Assembly: GCA_965153455.1 (NCBI GenBank)
Contig: OZ234497.1
Coordinates: 8,742,001 to 8,806,000, forward strand
Direction of reading: 5' to 3'
Origin: Sphagnum compactum
Lineage: Eukaryota > Bryophyta > Sphagnopsida > Sphagnales
DNA length: 64,000 nt
Both the position numbers and the translations under genes were made by a program. This document shows, in pieces, positions 35,026-46,329 of the stretch; position 1 is the stretch's first letter, and every line of letters starts with the position of its first letter. Under the pieces are notes generated by a model. The model did no database searches. It had not been told where the DNA came from and saw nothing but the letters and a program-made list of their open reading frames with translations.

Positions 35026-37960
35026 TTAAAAAAATGATCTTTCACACCAATTGCACCATATTAGGGTAAAATCATGTTACTAGGGGCCATTTTGGGCACT
35101 TCCACTACATGTATGTAATGAATATTTTTGCTACATTTAATTTTGGGTTTCACTTTTGGTGTTTGGGTTTGATATTTTGATTTTCACAAAATTAATGATA
35201 TCTAAGATTATTTGAAAAAAAAGAATTAAATTTCAAAAAATTAAATTCAAAAAATAATGGGTATATTTATGGTACATAAAATGTAATAAAACCTATTTTT
35301 GTTTTTAGATTGCATTAGGTTTGAATTAGTCAACCAAAAAATGTTTGAAATGAAAATTTAAAAAATTAGCCACCTCACATATCTTATCATCTTCCATTTG
35401 AAAGTAATAGTTTGTCAAAATGTTAATTTATCACATACTTATGGTAATTGCTCCCAAAAACACCCATTTGTGATATGATAATGATCAAACTTTTCACATG
35501 GTTCACAAACTTATTCCAATGGTATAGAATCACAATGTTTAATAGATACTACAAATTTCATAAAAATTAAAAATCATTTCAAACGTTTTTTGAATTTATT
35601 TGCATTTTTTGATAGATAATGATGTACATATACTTTGTCACACATATACTTTGGAATCACACAATATAAGTTGAAAAAATGAATTTTCTTTTCGATTGAA
35701 TTCTTTATGTTATGGTCTACCATATTATGTAAAAAGTTTGGAAAAATATGCTCCAAAATTACCATGGTTAAAGTTCGAATATGGACACCTTTGGAAAGTA
35801 GTACAATGTGACAACATTTTTGACCCCCCCCCCCGTGTGCTTTCACCCTTTATGTTTTTTAGTGCTTGGATTAAGTGCATTCATAACACTGTTGTAGCAA
35901 AGGATGCATTTCATCATTTGAAAATTCCTCCTTTCAACATCTTTCCCATCATTAACACAATAAAAGACCTGACATAATGCATGTAATTTTTGTAGATTCA
36001 TCTTTCTTCTTTCTTTTGCATTTTTTATGCATTGTAATTTTTTGTTTGGAGATTTGGATTATTTTCTAAGCCTTCCACAATTTGTTCTTCTATTATATTT
36101 CATTTTCATTTTATAGCATTTTGAATAAGAAAATTACACAACAAGGCAAAGAAATGAAAATTTGTATGTTTTGCCAAAATGTAAGTTTCTAAAAAGTTTA
36201 ATTTTTATGTTATGAAAATCAAATCCTAAAAATTACATTCATTTGCAAGGATAAATAACTCACTTCCTTTTTCTCATAGAAGAAGGTTAAAATGTGCAAA
36301 GTAGAATTGTCCACTCATCACTACCAATTGTAAACTTCCTCTTGACTCCCCTAAAACATAATCAAATGGTGATTCCTTATATCTATAAGCCACTACTCTC
36401 ACCTTGTTTAAGCATACAAGACAAGATGGATCTTATGGTCTTGTTTAGCTTATGGAAAAAAATTAACTTACATTTTTCGAACACAAATTTTGAAGTAGGT
36501 TTAAGAACATTTGTGCAAATTTTGTGTATGAGGTTTTAATTAATGTGCAAAGACTTATATGGGAGAACTTTAATCGAACACCTAACTTTTATGAAGGTAA
36601 AAAGGTGTATATTGCAAAGAGAATGCATCCCAATGAACAAAGGTCCGTGTGTTCATCAATATCACATTGGCTTGGAAAATCCTAAAGTTCCAATGCCCTA
36701 TATATATATATATATATATATAGTAGAATAGTACTTGTCGCCCACTCCTATGAACAATCATGTGTGAAAATTTTTGACAAGACATATGAAAAGTAAACCC
36801 TGCACATCACAAATAACTTGACATAATTAACATACAAAAAACATACATAAAAAGAAAATAATCAAAATAAAAGAGACAACCAAAATAAAACATACCTTGA
36901 AAATTATTGATATTGAAAGAAACTTGACAAAGGTTGAACTTGAGATTGAAGCTCCTCCCAAACTTGCACAAAGCAAAAGAGAAAGGGGGTGGGGGAAAGT
37001 TTGTTACATCAGTGCTTGACAACAAGCAATAACAACAACAACAAACCAAATCTTGTTGTAACAAACAATTGAAGTGAACAACCAAAGCAATCAACCATAA
37101 CAAGTAGCAAAAACAAGTGAAGCAAATAATAGAAATGAGCAAAACAAATAATAGAAATGAACGAAAACGAACAAATAGCAAAAGCAAGCAATGAAATGAA
37201 TAAGCAACATAAGTCAAAAACAAAGTCAGCAACCAAAGTGAAGAACAAAAACAAGCAACAAGCTTGAAAAAGACCAAGCAACAACAACAATGGAACTCAA
37301 GAAAAAATAACGAAGAAAAAAAATTCAAGAATAACAAGCAAAAAAAAGAAAAGAATATTTATATTAAAGAAATGAAATAAGAGAAGCATCCATGCAAACA
37401 TTGGCTTTGCAATGTCACCTTCACTGTCAATCCCTAACCCTATATTCAAATCCCTACCTACTACTCTAAACACTAGACTCGAAACTCCCACTCACCTTAA
37501 ACCTTACTGCTCAATACTGTGACTCTAGTATTCATTAATACCTACCCTGATAGGGTATTAAAAATATATTTTTCAATCTATTTTCAAATGATCAATTCTC
37601 AACTCAATGCAAACATGTGGAACATGTTTCAAATAGGCGATCACCAAGGGTGATATTTTGTGGTATTCAAGGTTCTTGCGATATTCAAGCTGAGAATCGG
37701 CTTGAAACCCTGCCCAGTCCTCACCTTTTTGTGATACTTGCCCAACACTGATCTAATAATTAAGGACCTGGAATGGGGTAGTTCAGGGAATTCATGTTCT
37801 CCATTAGACTCCCACCTCACCCAGGGCCCTCATTCCCAGAATAGCTCCCATCTTGGTTCTTATCCTACACTAGGGGAATGCGCCTCCTTTTAGAGAGAGC
37901 ATTATTCCCAAAAACATAACATGGACTCAACTTAGGAAATTTCTACTATTGATTTAGGAC
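35026..37960. other. AT-rich spacer
   Basis: No supportable gene. A C10 run lies near 35825-35834, a TA-dinucleotide run at about 36700-36721, and AAC/AAAGCAA-rich low-complexity DNA at about 36985-37330, which produces long but meaningless Phe/Leu/Cys-rich open frames on the minus strand. Open frames at 35696-35977 and 36294-36539 have no family I recognise. Confidence 0.45.
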
Positions 37961-38330
37961 ACTGAATCAAGTGCTGGAGACTGTTGTTGACCTTATCGGA
38001 TGTATCAGACATCGGTGTATAAGGATTGCTCCAAGGACCCAATTATTAGGTGCGAAGCCAAGAGCAGATCAGAGACCAATGAGAGCCCAACCTGTCTTTC
38101 AGGGACCAAAACCAGCAGCAACCCAATTAGGCGGGGAGCCCACTTGTGATTGTCCCCAGGTAGCCGTTGGCGAACGTGCAAAACCAGCTGGAGTTTGCTA
38201 AATTCAAGCGCCGGGAGAGACTCCACGCAAAGAAAGAGTCGAGAGAGTTGTGGCGGCGGAGCCTCGGCAGGAACGTGGGCGGGGGAGTTTGGTTATTTAT
38301 TTATTCATCGACGACACTAGGCTAATTCAG
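37960..38330. other. GC-richer island of unknown nature
   Basis: This stretch stands out from its AT-rich surroundings. It has an open plus-strand frame at 37971-38201 without an ATG start or a recognisable domain, and a GC-rich purine segment (about 38230-38290). It could be a fragment of a retrotransposon or of a promoter; I cannot decide. Confidence 0.35.
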
Positions 38331-38823
38331 TATCGCAGCCAGGTAGCAACGTTATTTTTTACTGGCGGAATTTCGCCAAAAAGAAAAGAAAAGAAATTAA
38401 ACAAACAAATAAAACTCGAAAACGAAGTGATTTTGGAGTGAACCTTCTTCAATCGCCAAAAGTGAGGAAAAAAAAAAACATTCGCCAGCTTCGTGTATTG
38501 GGTTTTCAGTGACGTATAGCCATAATAATGTATAGAAGGTTGTTTCAGAAAATAATTTTACTTCATATCTGGCTAAATCTTTCATTAGGGGAAGGGGGTG
38601 ATTGCCATATTCTCTACGTCTTCTTCTTCTTCTTCCTATGGATGATCACCACTTAGGCTACTTAAAAAAATACATTTCTAAAAGAACAAGGGGTGTGTCA
38701 CACTGTGGCATTGCCATTTACATTAAAAAGTATCTTAAGGCAAAAGAAGAAGAATTATGAAAATTCAAATATTTCACCATGCAAAAACATAATCTTCAAA
38801 ACAATTCTCCAAGAGAAACCAAA

Positions 38824-39008
38824 ATCCTTCAAGATATTATAACTCTATTATAACTAATCTCAAGTTTCAACAACACAAGCCAAAATATCATCTTTCAAAA
38901 ATCCTCATATAAAAATAGACCTATTATTATTATTACCTAGGGGCCTATAAAAATCCATTAAGCTACTATACTCTATAATGAATCTAAACACAATATCCTT
39001 GCCTAGTA
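38824..39008 (-). repeat. Dispersed repeat A, copy 2 (inverted relative to copy 1)
   Basis: The reverse complement of this stretch repeats 11513-11700, including the CCTAGGGGCCTATAAAAATC block (as written on the plus strand here). Similarity continues further towards 38824 than the ATA run, ending near the CTTCAAG motif. Confidence 0.88.
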
Positions 39009-40260
39009 ACAAATTGGCACTACCACGGAGAGGATCGCTACTGAAGGAAAGGAACACGCTCCCAAGGAACCACACGACGATACACGTTCGTGATGAATTC
39101 ATGCAGGCGTTGAGTATTATAATTTATTGCATGCCAGTCCGTGGCAATTCGAAGTTCACGAAGTCGATGATTTACTAGAATGAATGCCTTCTCCGCGACC
39201 TCCTCCGCATCAACTGGATGCGGAGATGCCCATTAGCCACCTGATCTGGATTGGCGCCATAGCTAGCTAGCTAATGGTCAAGTTGTGTGATAATATATAT
39301 TCAGACTATTTTTGACATGATGCCCAAGAAAAATGGTTCCAGCCGCGCCAGCTTTACTATTGCTAATAATACTCTTATTACACTTTAAGGGTTTAGGGTA
39401 ATCGATCAAAGTTGATCTCCATATGTATTGGGTTTTTTGAAGTTGAGATTAATTTTTTCTCCATTGTGGATTGTGGGTTCCTTGTATTTTTTCCTAATAA
39501 ATCATTTCATCACGATGTCATGCAGTAGAGCAGAGCTATCTTGCCATTAGCAGCTTGTGGTTTCTAGGTTTTGTATTCTTAGTTTTTTTAAATTTTTTAT
39601 TCCCGCTTCTTCTTCTTCTTCTTCTTCTTTTTGGGGTGTGGGTGGTTATTAAATTGTTGTAGCTGACATTTTTTTGGCCTGCAGCTCGATCTTGGTCTCT
39701 TGCAGCAGCTTATTATACTGGCAGCTTTTCTGGGTTTCTTTACTAGTGTTCTTCTGTCTGTTTCCTGTCTCGCTGTCTAGATCAAGATTGCCAACTCTAG
39801 AACCTCAGGATGTGCCGTACTACTATTGTCTCTATTGCTGTGGCCTAGCTGCACAGGAGAGACTGTCTGGAATTCATTGCAGGCGCTGCTACCTGCTGCT
39901 AGAGTAATGATGTGCTGTTTTTTATATGAACTTCTTTCTATTGGAGATTGGCATTCTATTTCGAGACAATATGATCAGACGGAAGCTTGGATTCGGTTCG
40001 GAAGCTGCCTGGGAAGAGATTCAAGATCGGGTGCACGAGGTTATTGCAGATCAGCAGTTTTGTTGGCAGATCAAAAGTGCGCCTCCCTTCATGTTTTCGG
40101 ATGACTAATCGGGGGGGTTCCTGGCAAGATTCCTTTCTATGCAGCAGCTCGATGATCAGAGACTGATCTTGACAGACTAAGTGCAGCTGCGATAGATATA
40201 GCCCAGTTAGGTGCAAAGCTTCAAAACACAGATTAGGTGGGTAGGGGTGTTTTGTCCGTC
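39009..40260 (+). other. Upstream region of the larger DUF688-like gene
   Basis: Probable promoter and 5' UTR. A TTC microsatellite lies at about 39608-39630. Several short open frames between 39670 and 40230 could be upstream ORFs if transcription starts near 39600. No domain is seen. Confidence 0.45.
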
Positions 40261-43200
40261 ATGGATGGGCTGAGGAAGATGAAGTTGCACGATCAGCGAG
40301 ATGCTGCTGTACGATCGACTTCGTCCGGTGACAGTTTCACGCGTGTGGCAGGAGTGGTTCCATTCAAGTGGGAAGAACAGCCAGGGAAGCCGAAACCAAG
40401 AGGCGGCTCGATGAAGCAAAAGAGGCATGATATTGAAGTCGCGGATTCTAGCCATGAAGAAGCCGAAGAAGAAGAAGAAGCTCATGAACCTCGTGTAGTG
40501 CAGCTAAATCTGAAAGCAAGTCTCATGGGAGTTCACATTGTCGACGACGAAGAGACCTTCTTTAGTCGACAATCGTCCCTGTCTTCCATGACGACTGAGA
40601 AGTTCCGATCTGCAGGCACAGTTCCGTTCAAGTGGGAAGCGGAACCGGGAAAACCCATTGAGCCTCCTGCCCCGTCTGACAAAGATCCCATCGGTTTCCT
40701 CCTCCCTCCTCCCGGTAGCAGAGCTCAAAGCGGGGTATTGCAGTTTCCGCATCAGCTTCATGGTACTGGCGGACGACCTCCCAGTGGGATGCTACTGTAT
40801 CCTCCTCAGGCCGGAGGCGCCAGCACTCGACCTCATGTCAGTGGGAATATCTTGCAACATAACCCCACTCAGCGAGATGCTCATAGCGGAATGCTCGTAC
40901 CACACCCACCTGCTACAACTCCTGGTAGCAGGGGGAATAGCGGGATGATCATGAATGCTGCGTTCTTCAGCATTGGTGGAGCTGGAGCTACAGGAGGCCT
41001 TGCTGCAGGGACAGATGGGTTGCCTCCGAGCACGAGCGGACTCAATCTCACAGAAAAGATTTTCAAGAAACTTGTGGGTCAGTCTAGGTTGTCACAAGCG
41101 GCCAGGGAGTACACGAATGAAGACTTTGACAGATCACATTCTCATCGTGAGTTCAACCTTCACGATGTGGATGTCGATAGCGACTCTCGAGTGAGCACTC
41201 TTGATCTTCCAGATAGCTGTCCAGCTTCCCCATCTTCATCCGAGAGATCATTTGGAGCTGCTAGACCTGCAGCTGTAACTCGACTACCCATGATGAAGCA
41301 GCACCCGAAAACTGGTGCAGCATCTGAGAACACTACTAGAGCTGAGTTGCAATCAGCTGCTACAGATCATCCACCATGGCCGGACGAACATGCAGACTCT
41401 GTTGCTATAACTGCACCCAAATCAACTCTAGCTCACTACCTGGTCGCAATCACAGCTATGGCGGATGAGACGGATGACGACGACATCGCTCTACATGGTC
41501 CTAGTGACGTCGCTTGGCATCAAGCGGAATCTGAACAACTACAGTATATTCATCCGGAACTCCCAGTAGTGGAGGGATACATGAGGCAAACACGTACTAG
41601 CCGTAAATCCAAGAACAACGTTGCACCCACTGATCACGAGCGCTGGACTTCCAACAGCAGCTCCTGGAACCTCTCGTTAGTTCAAAAGCCGCTAAAGACG
41701 GTGTCGACAATGGTGTCTGCAAACCGGAACAAGCAAAATCACAATACTATTCACCACACGCTTCCTGCAAGCCTCTCCTCCAGAATTTCTAAGTCCTCCA
41801 AAGCTCAGTGTCATGAGGCACCCGCGACTTCCCTCGGAAGGTGTATTAGCGGCCGAGGGATGAAGTCAGAGCCCGGTTCCGGAAGGAGGACCAGGACATG
41901 GTCTAGTGAAATTGAGTCCGGAAGGAATACTAGGGTACTTGTCTTAGGCTCAGGCCACTTGCATCTCGTGGGCTGCTCAGACGTCGAATCCCACTTGTTG
42001 GAACCGGATCAAAAGGAAGCACCAGATGATCATGTGGGCAGGCTAGAAGACCAGGTGATATGATCTCTAGTTCGCTCCATGTCTTGAAATTGCTATTAAT
42101 CTTTTTTCTCTTCTCTTCTCTTTCTATGAAGGAAGGTAGTTTGTTTGTTTTGTTTTGCACAGTTGAGATCTCCCAAACCACAATGCCTTTTGCTAGGCTC
42201 TTGGTATCTTTGGAAAGCCCTATGTCTTGAATAATTTTTCTCTTTGAATCTTATCTATCTATGAAGGAAGGTAGTTTTGTTTCTTTGTCAGGTTTCAAGA
42301 GATCTCCCAAATCACAATGCCTTTTGCTAGGCTCTTGGTCTCTTTGAAAAGCCCTTTGTCTTGAAATTGTTGGGAATAATGTTTCTCTTCTCTTCTCTAT
42401 CTATGAAGGAAGATAGTTTGTTTGTCACCTTGAGATGTCCCAAACCACAAAGCCTTTTTGCTAGCTAGGCTCTTGGTATCTTTGGAAAGGCTTTGATGTG
42501 TAGGGAGGGGTGCATGGAGTTGGTTTCATTAATGTTTCCCACCTGTGGTGAACAATATTGAACAACTTTTTCACTAAAAATTCATTTAAATCAAAACCAA
42601 AAACTATAGCCTGGGAATTAAATGGGCACGTTCTGGGTATGGTTGGAAAGTCCTCTCAGTGAGGAGAAGCATTTAACTAAGGTGATTGGGAAATCTTTAC
42701 ACATCCTAGGGTGTGGAAAATGTTGAATATTGGTTGGTTTTTTCTTTTTTTTTGGGATTGGAAATTCAAATAAATTACAATCTAAACTGGTTGGAAGTAA
42801 AAAAATTAGTTGGGTAATGAGTTCACGCTTGGGTCATCTAGCTTAGACACAGTCTAGGCTACACTAGTTCAATTTTTGATGCTAAAGAAGATCAATCAGC
42901 TCGCAGTATAACTAACATTCGGGGGATTGGGCACCAACGGGCAGGTGGATCTAGCAAGAAAAGGCTCAGTAGACGAGGAAGATTTCCCATTCGACTCGCC
43001 CGTTGCGTCCTCCTTCATGTTCAGCGAGGCGGAAAAGAAGCACAGAACCTCCTCCTGCAACTACGATCACACTGATCATGAGTTTACAGGCCGGCGTACG
43101 TCGACGTTACCCAGCAGCATGTCGGCAGTCGATAATCGACGTGATCACCGGCGGCAATCCTGCAATGGACGTCACATGCCATCGTCAACGGATAGTGTCG

Positions 43201-44531
43201 AACTAGGTGGTGGGTCTCTCACTTTCCCTGATCTGGAAAGAGTCAACTGTGGCATCGCCGGCGTGCTGGACCAACCGCCGCAATGGGTGCCGAGTCGAAA
43301 CTTCAATTCCGTGAAAGAACTGGTGGACACTTACGCTGCTGCAGCTTCGATATCAGGTCGAGCACTGAGTGGGTTTGTGGAGATTGGCAGATATCATAAT
43401 AATTCTGGCAGATCTGGTCGATTCAGCATCGACCTACATACCGGTTCCAAACTATCTGGTCATGAATCCAAAACCTCGGCTGGTAGTAAGATTCATCACG
43501 CAGCTGAAGGCGTCGTAAGATCAGCTAGTACTACTAGCCCAGCTGACGTTAGACTCCGAATTGACGTCGTCAAGACCCAGAAACCGTCGCGCCACCATCA
43601 CTCCAAACGCTCCAGCTGCATCTTGGCTCCTTGCCTGGTATATATATTGCAATCTCGTTCACAATATTATTCTAGATCTTGTCATATCCAAATTATTATT
43701 ATTCCGTGTATATGACTAGTACAAATTATGAGCCAAGTACTGATATACATGATTGAGCTGGGTTCATCAAGGAGGCAGCTAGTACCTTGCAGCAACTATG
43801 GACATCTTTTCATTAGGGGACTCTTATGACACAATCTGTCTTAACAAACAACCCCTTTTCATTACATTGTTTTAATCTAACTGAGCTCACAACGTCGTCA
43901 AAACTCAATATTGATCAAATGCAAGAGCTGTGAGAGAGCTATAATCAATCTGTGAGTTGTAGCTTATATAAATGATCAAAAGATAATTATAAAGTAGTTA
44001 GACTGTCAATCTCTTGGCATTCATTCGTTATAACTGCAATGGAATGCAAGCAACTGTAGTTTACAACATGGGTACAACAGGACCCATGTCAGTGGGTTTT
44101 CATTGGGCTGATTTGATTACAACTTGTTGTGCGTAGCTGCGATTACACTAGCCCAATGGAAACACACCCTAATTGCAGCCAGATGATCAGTAGGCAGCTT
44201 GGCAGTATTTAATCCTTTTACAGTCTTAATCACCGGAGTACTGATTAATCTTACTCATGTTGATCACGTGTTTGTTGGCCTGCTGTAGCCATTCTTAGAC
44301 CGACATAAGAAGAATGTATCGAATCGGATTCAGCAGCTGGAAGCTACAACGTCATTAAACTCTGTCACGGCCAGAACTACCAGCTCTGCAGTGGCAGCAG
44401 CAACAACAAAGCAGTTGCAAACAGTGAACAGCTTTCAGGCTCGACTTGGTCCGGCTGCGTACGGGAATAATAGTAATCTAGATCCCATTTCATCATCATC
44501 ATCCACCGCGGCCCAATTCCAGTTCTACTGA
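40261..44531 (+). CDS. DUF688-like plant protein, three exons, 909 residues
   Basis: Exon 1 (40261-42054) would stop two codons after a clean donor, CAG|GTGATA; splicing to 42945 and then 43637|44289 keeps phase 0 throughout and gives 909 residues. The ATG at 40261 is the first in frame; a GTG 24 bases upstream is not credible. The signature VPFKWEEQPGKPK (33-45) is followed by a second copy, VPFKWEAEPGKP (121-132). This proline-bounded VPFxWExxPGxP motif defines the plant family known as DUF688, whose function is unknown to me. Between about residues 145 and 245 a degenerate SG(M/V)L-led repeat occurs about five times. Later blocks are IFKKLVGQSRL, HYLVAITAMADETDDDD and DVAWHQAE. Exon 2 ends in SSCILAPCL, and exon 3 encodes PFLDRHKKN and a Ser/Thr/Gln-rich tail. 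Intron 1 holds repeat B and a three-copy tandem repeat. The protein appears largely disordered and lacks signal or membrane segments. Confidence 0.85.
42085..42872 (+). repeat. Tandem repeat plus dispersed repeat B copy 2, inside intron 1
   Basis: TATGAAGGAAGNTAG recurs at 42125, 42260 and 42402, marking three units of about 135-142 bases, each with a GAGATCTCCCAAACCAC-like block and GCTCTTGGTNTCTTTG. The third unit runs on into about 400 bases (to 42872) that match repeat B at 18590-18992. The unit block shared with copy B suggests the tandem arose by reduplicating the left end of the element. Confidence 0.88.
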
Positions 44532-44724
44532 TCTTCGATGATCCTCATCACAGCTGGAGTTATTTATTTTTTCACGCGCAAACTGTGGAGCTGATCTTGT
44601 TGATACGATCTTCAGTTTCAGCATGATCAGATCAAAAATCACACCACCACACCAAGTTGCCGATCGAGATCAAACTTGGAATCACTCAGTCACGGATCGA
44701 CAACCAGCTACATCACCTGCCCAA

Positions 44725-45165
44725 CAGGTGACTCTTACTTTACATACCAGTGTTGTGCAGTTCTTTGATTTTGTTAATAACATCAGGTTCCAGGTTTTGA
44801 GAAAAATTTCAGAAAACCTCTGGTTTTGGGTTTTTGAAAACTGTCAGAATCAAAGTGCCTCCGGTTTCAGGATGTTGAAAATTTTCAGAATCAAAGAAGA
44901 TCTGGTTTGGGTTTTTGAAAACTTTCAGAATCAAAGAACCTCCGGTTCTGGGTTTTTGAAAACTCTCAGAAGCAAAGCACCTCCACAGGTTTTTTGAAAA
45001 CTTTCAAACAACCAGTGAATTTCATGAAAGAACCAGCAAAGAGCCCATGATGGTTTAGGTTCTTTGACCCAGTTATTTGATTTTTAAGATCCCCTAGGTT
45101 ATGGGTCAAAATGGGTTCTATTATGTTTTGAGAACTGTCAATCCAGGGTCAAGACCAGTACCTCA
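44725..45165 (+). repeat. Direct repeat C, copy 1, with internal minisatellite
   Basis: Contains CAGTGTTGTGCAGTTCTTTG followed by four to five degenerate units of about 42-45 bases built on GGGTTTTTGAAAACTNTCAG and AATCAAAG, then a GGTTCTTTGACCC block and a final GAGAACTGTCAATC. The same order occurs at 45885-46325. Confidence 0.82.
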
Positions 45166-45381
45166 CCCTAGGGTTAGTTTCATCATGAAATAATCTTTTA
45201 AATATTGAATTGAAATTTTGTGAAATTATGAAGCTGAGGTGTTGAAAACTGTCATAATTATCAGAGGAAACAACATGAATAATCATCTCATACACTACGT
45301 AGAATGGTTTAATGTCAGCTAAGAGCCAGTGGTTTCTTTTTTGTTTCAATTTTGTGATGTAGGGTTTAGGGTTTAGGTTTA

Positions 45382-45454
45382 GATCAGCACTTGAGCTAGC
45401 TGGGTTTAGGGTTTAGGTTTAGAGCAATTTTGTGACCTAGCTCAAGTGCTGATC
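45382..45454. repeat. 18-bp perfect inverted repeat with telomere-like sequence
   Basis: GATCAGCACTTGAGCTAG (45382-45399) and its exact reverse complement (45437-45454) flank a 37-base loop. TTTAGGG-like repeats occur in the loop (about 45402-45422) and immediately upstream (about 45360-45381). Confidence 0.9.
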
Positions 45455-45884
45455 AGCCAGAAGACAAATTAGCCAGATGTGACTGCAAAAATAGATGTAG
45501 TAAATAAACTTTAAGCGTCCTTCTATATTCTAGACTTACCTCTATACTCAGGGAACTTAATAGAGAAATCTAGTGATTTAAAAACTTATTTAAATTGTTT
45601 TCAAATTCTTGCAACTAAAAAACCCAAGATAGATTTATTTTTTCCACCATTTGTTGAAAATTTTGCCAGTACAAAAAAAAAACATTGCTTCCAATTGCCA
45701 GTGCTGTATATTAAAGATACATCCAGGAGTTCAATGGGCTGCCAACACATAATTGAATTAGCTAGCTACCAAAAGGAGTAGTTAGAGTGCATCAATATAG
45801 TGCATTCATTAAACCTCTTTCCCTGGGAACTTTGCCACTCATTCTGGGTGTGACTTTTTGTGAGGAGGGATGCAGGTGCAGAAG

Positions 45885-46325
45885 AAGAAGAAGAGGGGAG
45901 ACTTATGTACCCGTGTTGTGGAGTTCTTGGATTTTATTTTTTGTTGTTTATAACCTCCTGTTCCAGTTCTCTAAATTTTAGGCATTAAAAACCTCCAGTT
46001 CCAGTTCTTTAAATTTTAGGAATTAAAAAACCTCTAGTTCCAGTTCTTTGAATTTTAGGAATTAAAAAACCTCGCATTCCAGGTTTTTGAAAATTTTCGG
46101 AATCAAAAGAACCTCTTCTGGTTCTGGGTTTTTGAAAAAAGAAAAATTCCAAAGAACTAGTGGTTTTCATAAAAAGAACCGGCAAGCAAAGAACCAGAGC
46201 TTCAGGCCAGGTTCTTTGACCCCGGTTTTTAAGAAATTAGGAAACCCAGTGAAGGGTCAAAAGCCAGTTTGTTCTACGATTTTTGAGAACCATCAATCAA
46301 GGGTCAGAACTGGTTCTTTGATTGT
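45885..46325 (+). repeat. Direct repeat C, copy 2
   Basis: Shares with 44725-45165 the CCGTGTTGTGGAGTTCTTGG-like start, several GTTCCAGTTCTTTGAATTTT and GGGTTTTTGAAAA units, the GGTTCTTTGACCCC block and the closing GAGAACCATCAATCAAGGGT. The internal units differ in number and length, so each copy has changed on its own since duplication. Confidence 0.8.
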
Positions 46326-46329
46326 TTAA

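Noticed and set aside
35574-35977. Overlapping open frames of about 90 codons on both strands
   Set aside because: No recognisable domain on either strand and a C10 run in the middle; considered chance.
36294-36731. Two consecutive plus-strand open frames of 81 and 62 codons
   Set aside because: AT-rich flanks, no known family, and the second frame runs into a TA microsatellite; not supportable as a gene.
36807-37491. Minus-strand Cys/Leu/Phe-rich open frame resembling a membrane protein
   Set aside because: Produced by AACAA-type low-complexity DNA; frames overlap without conserved residues.
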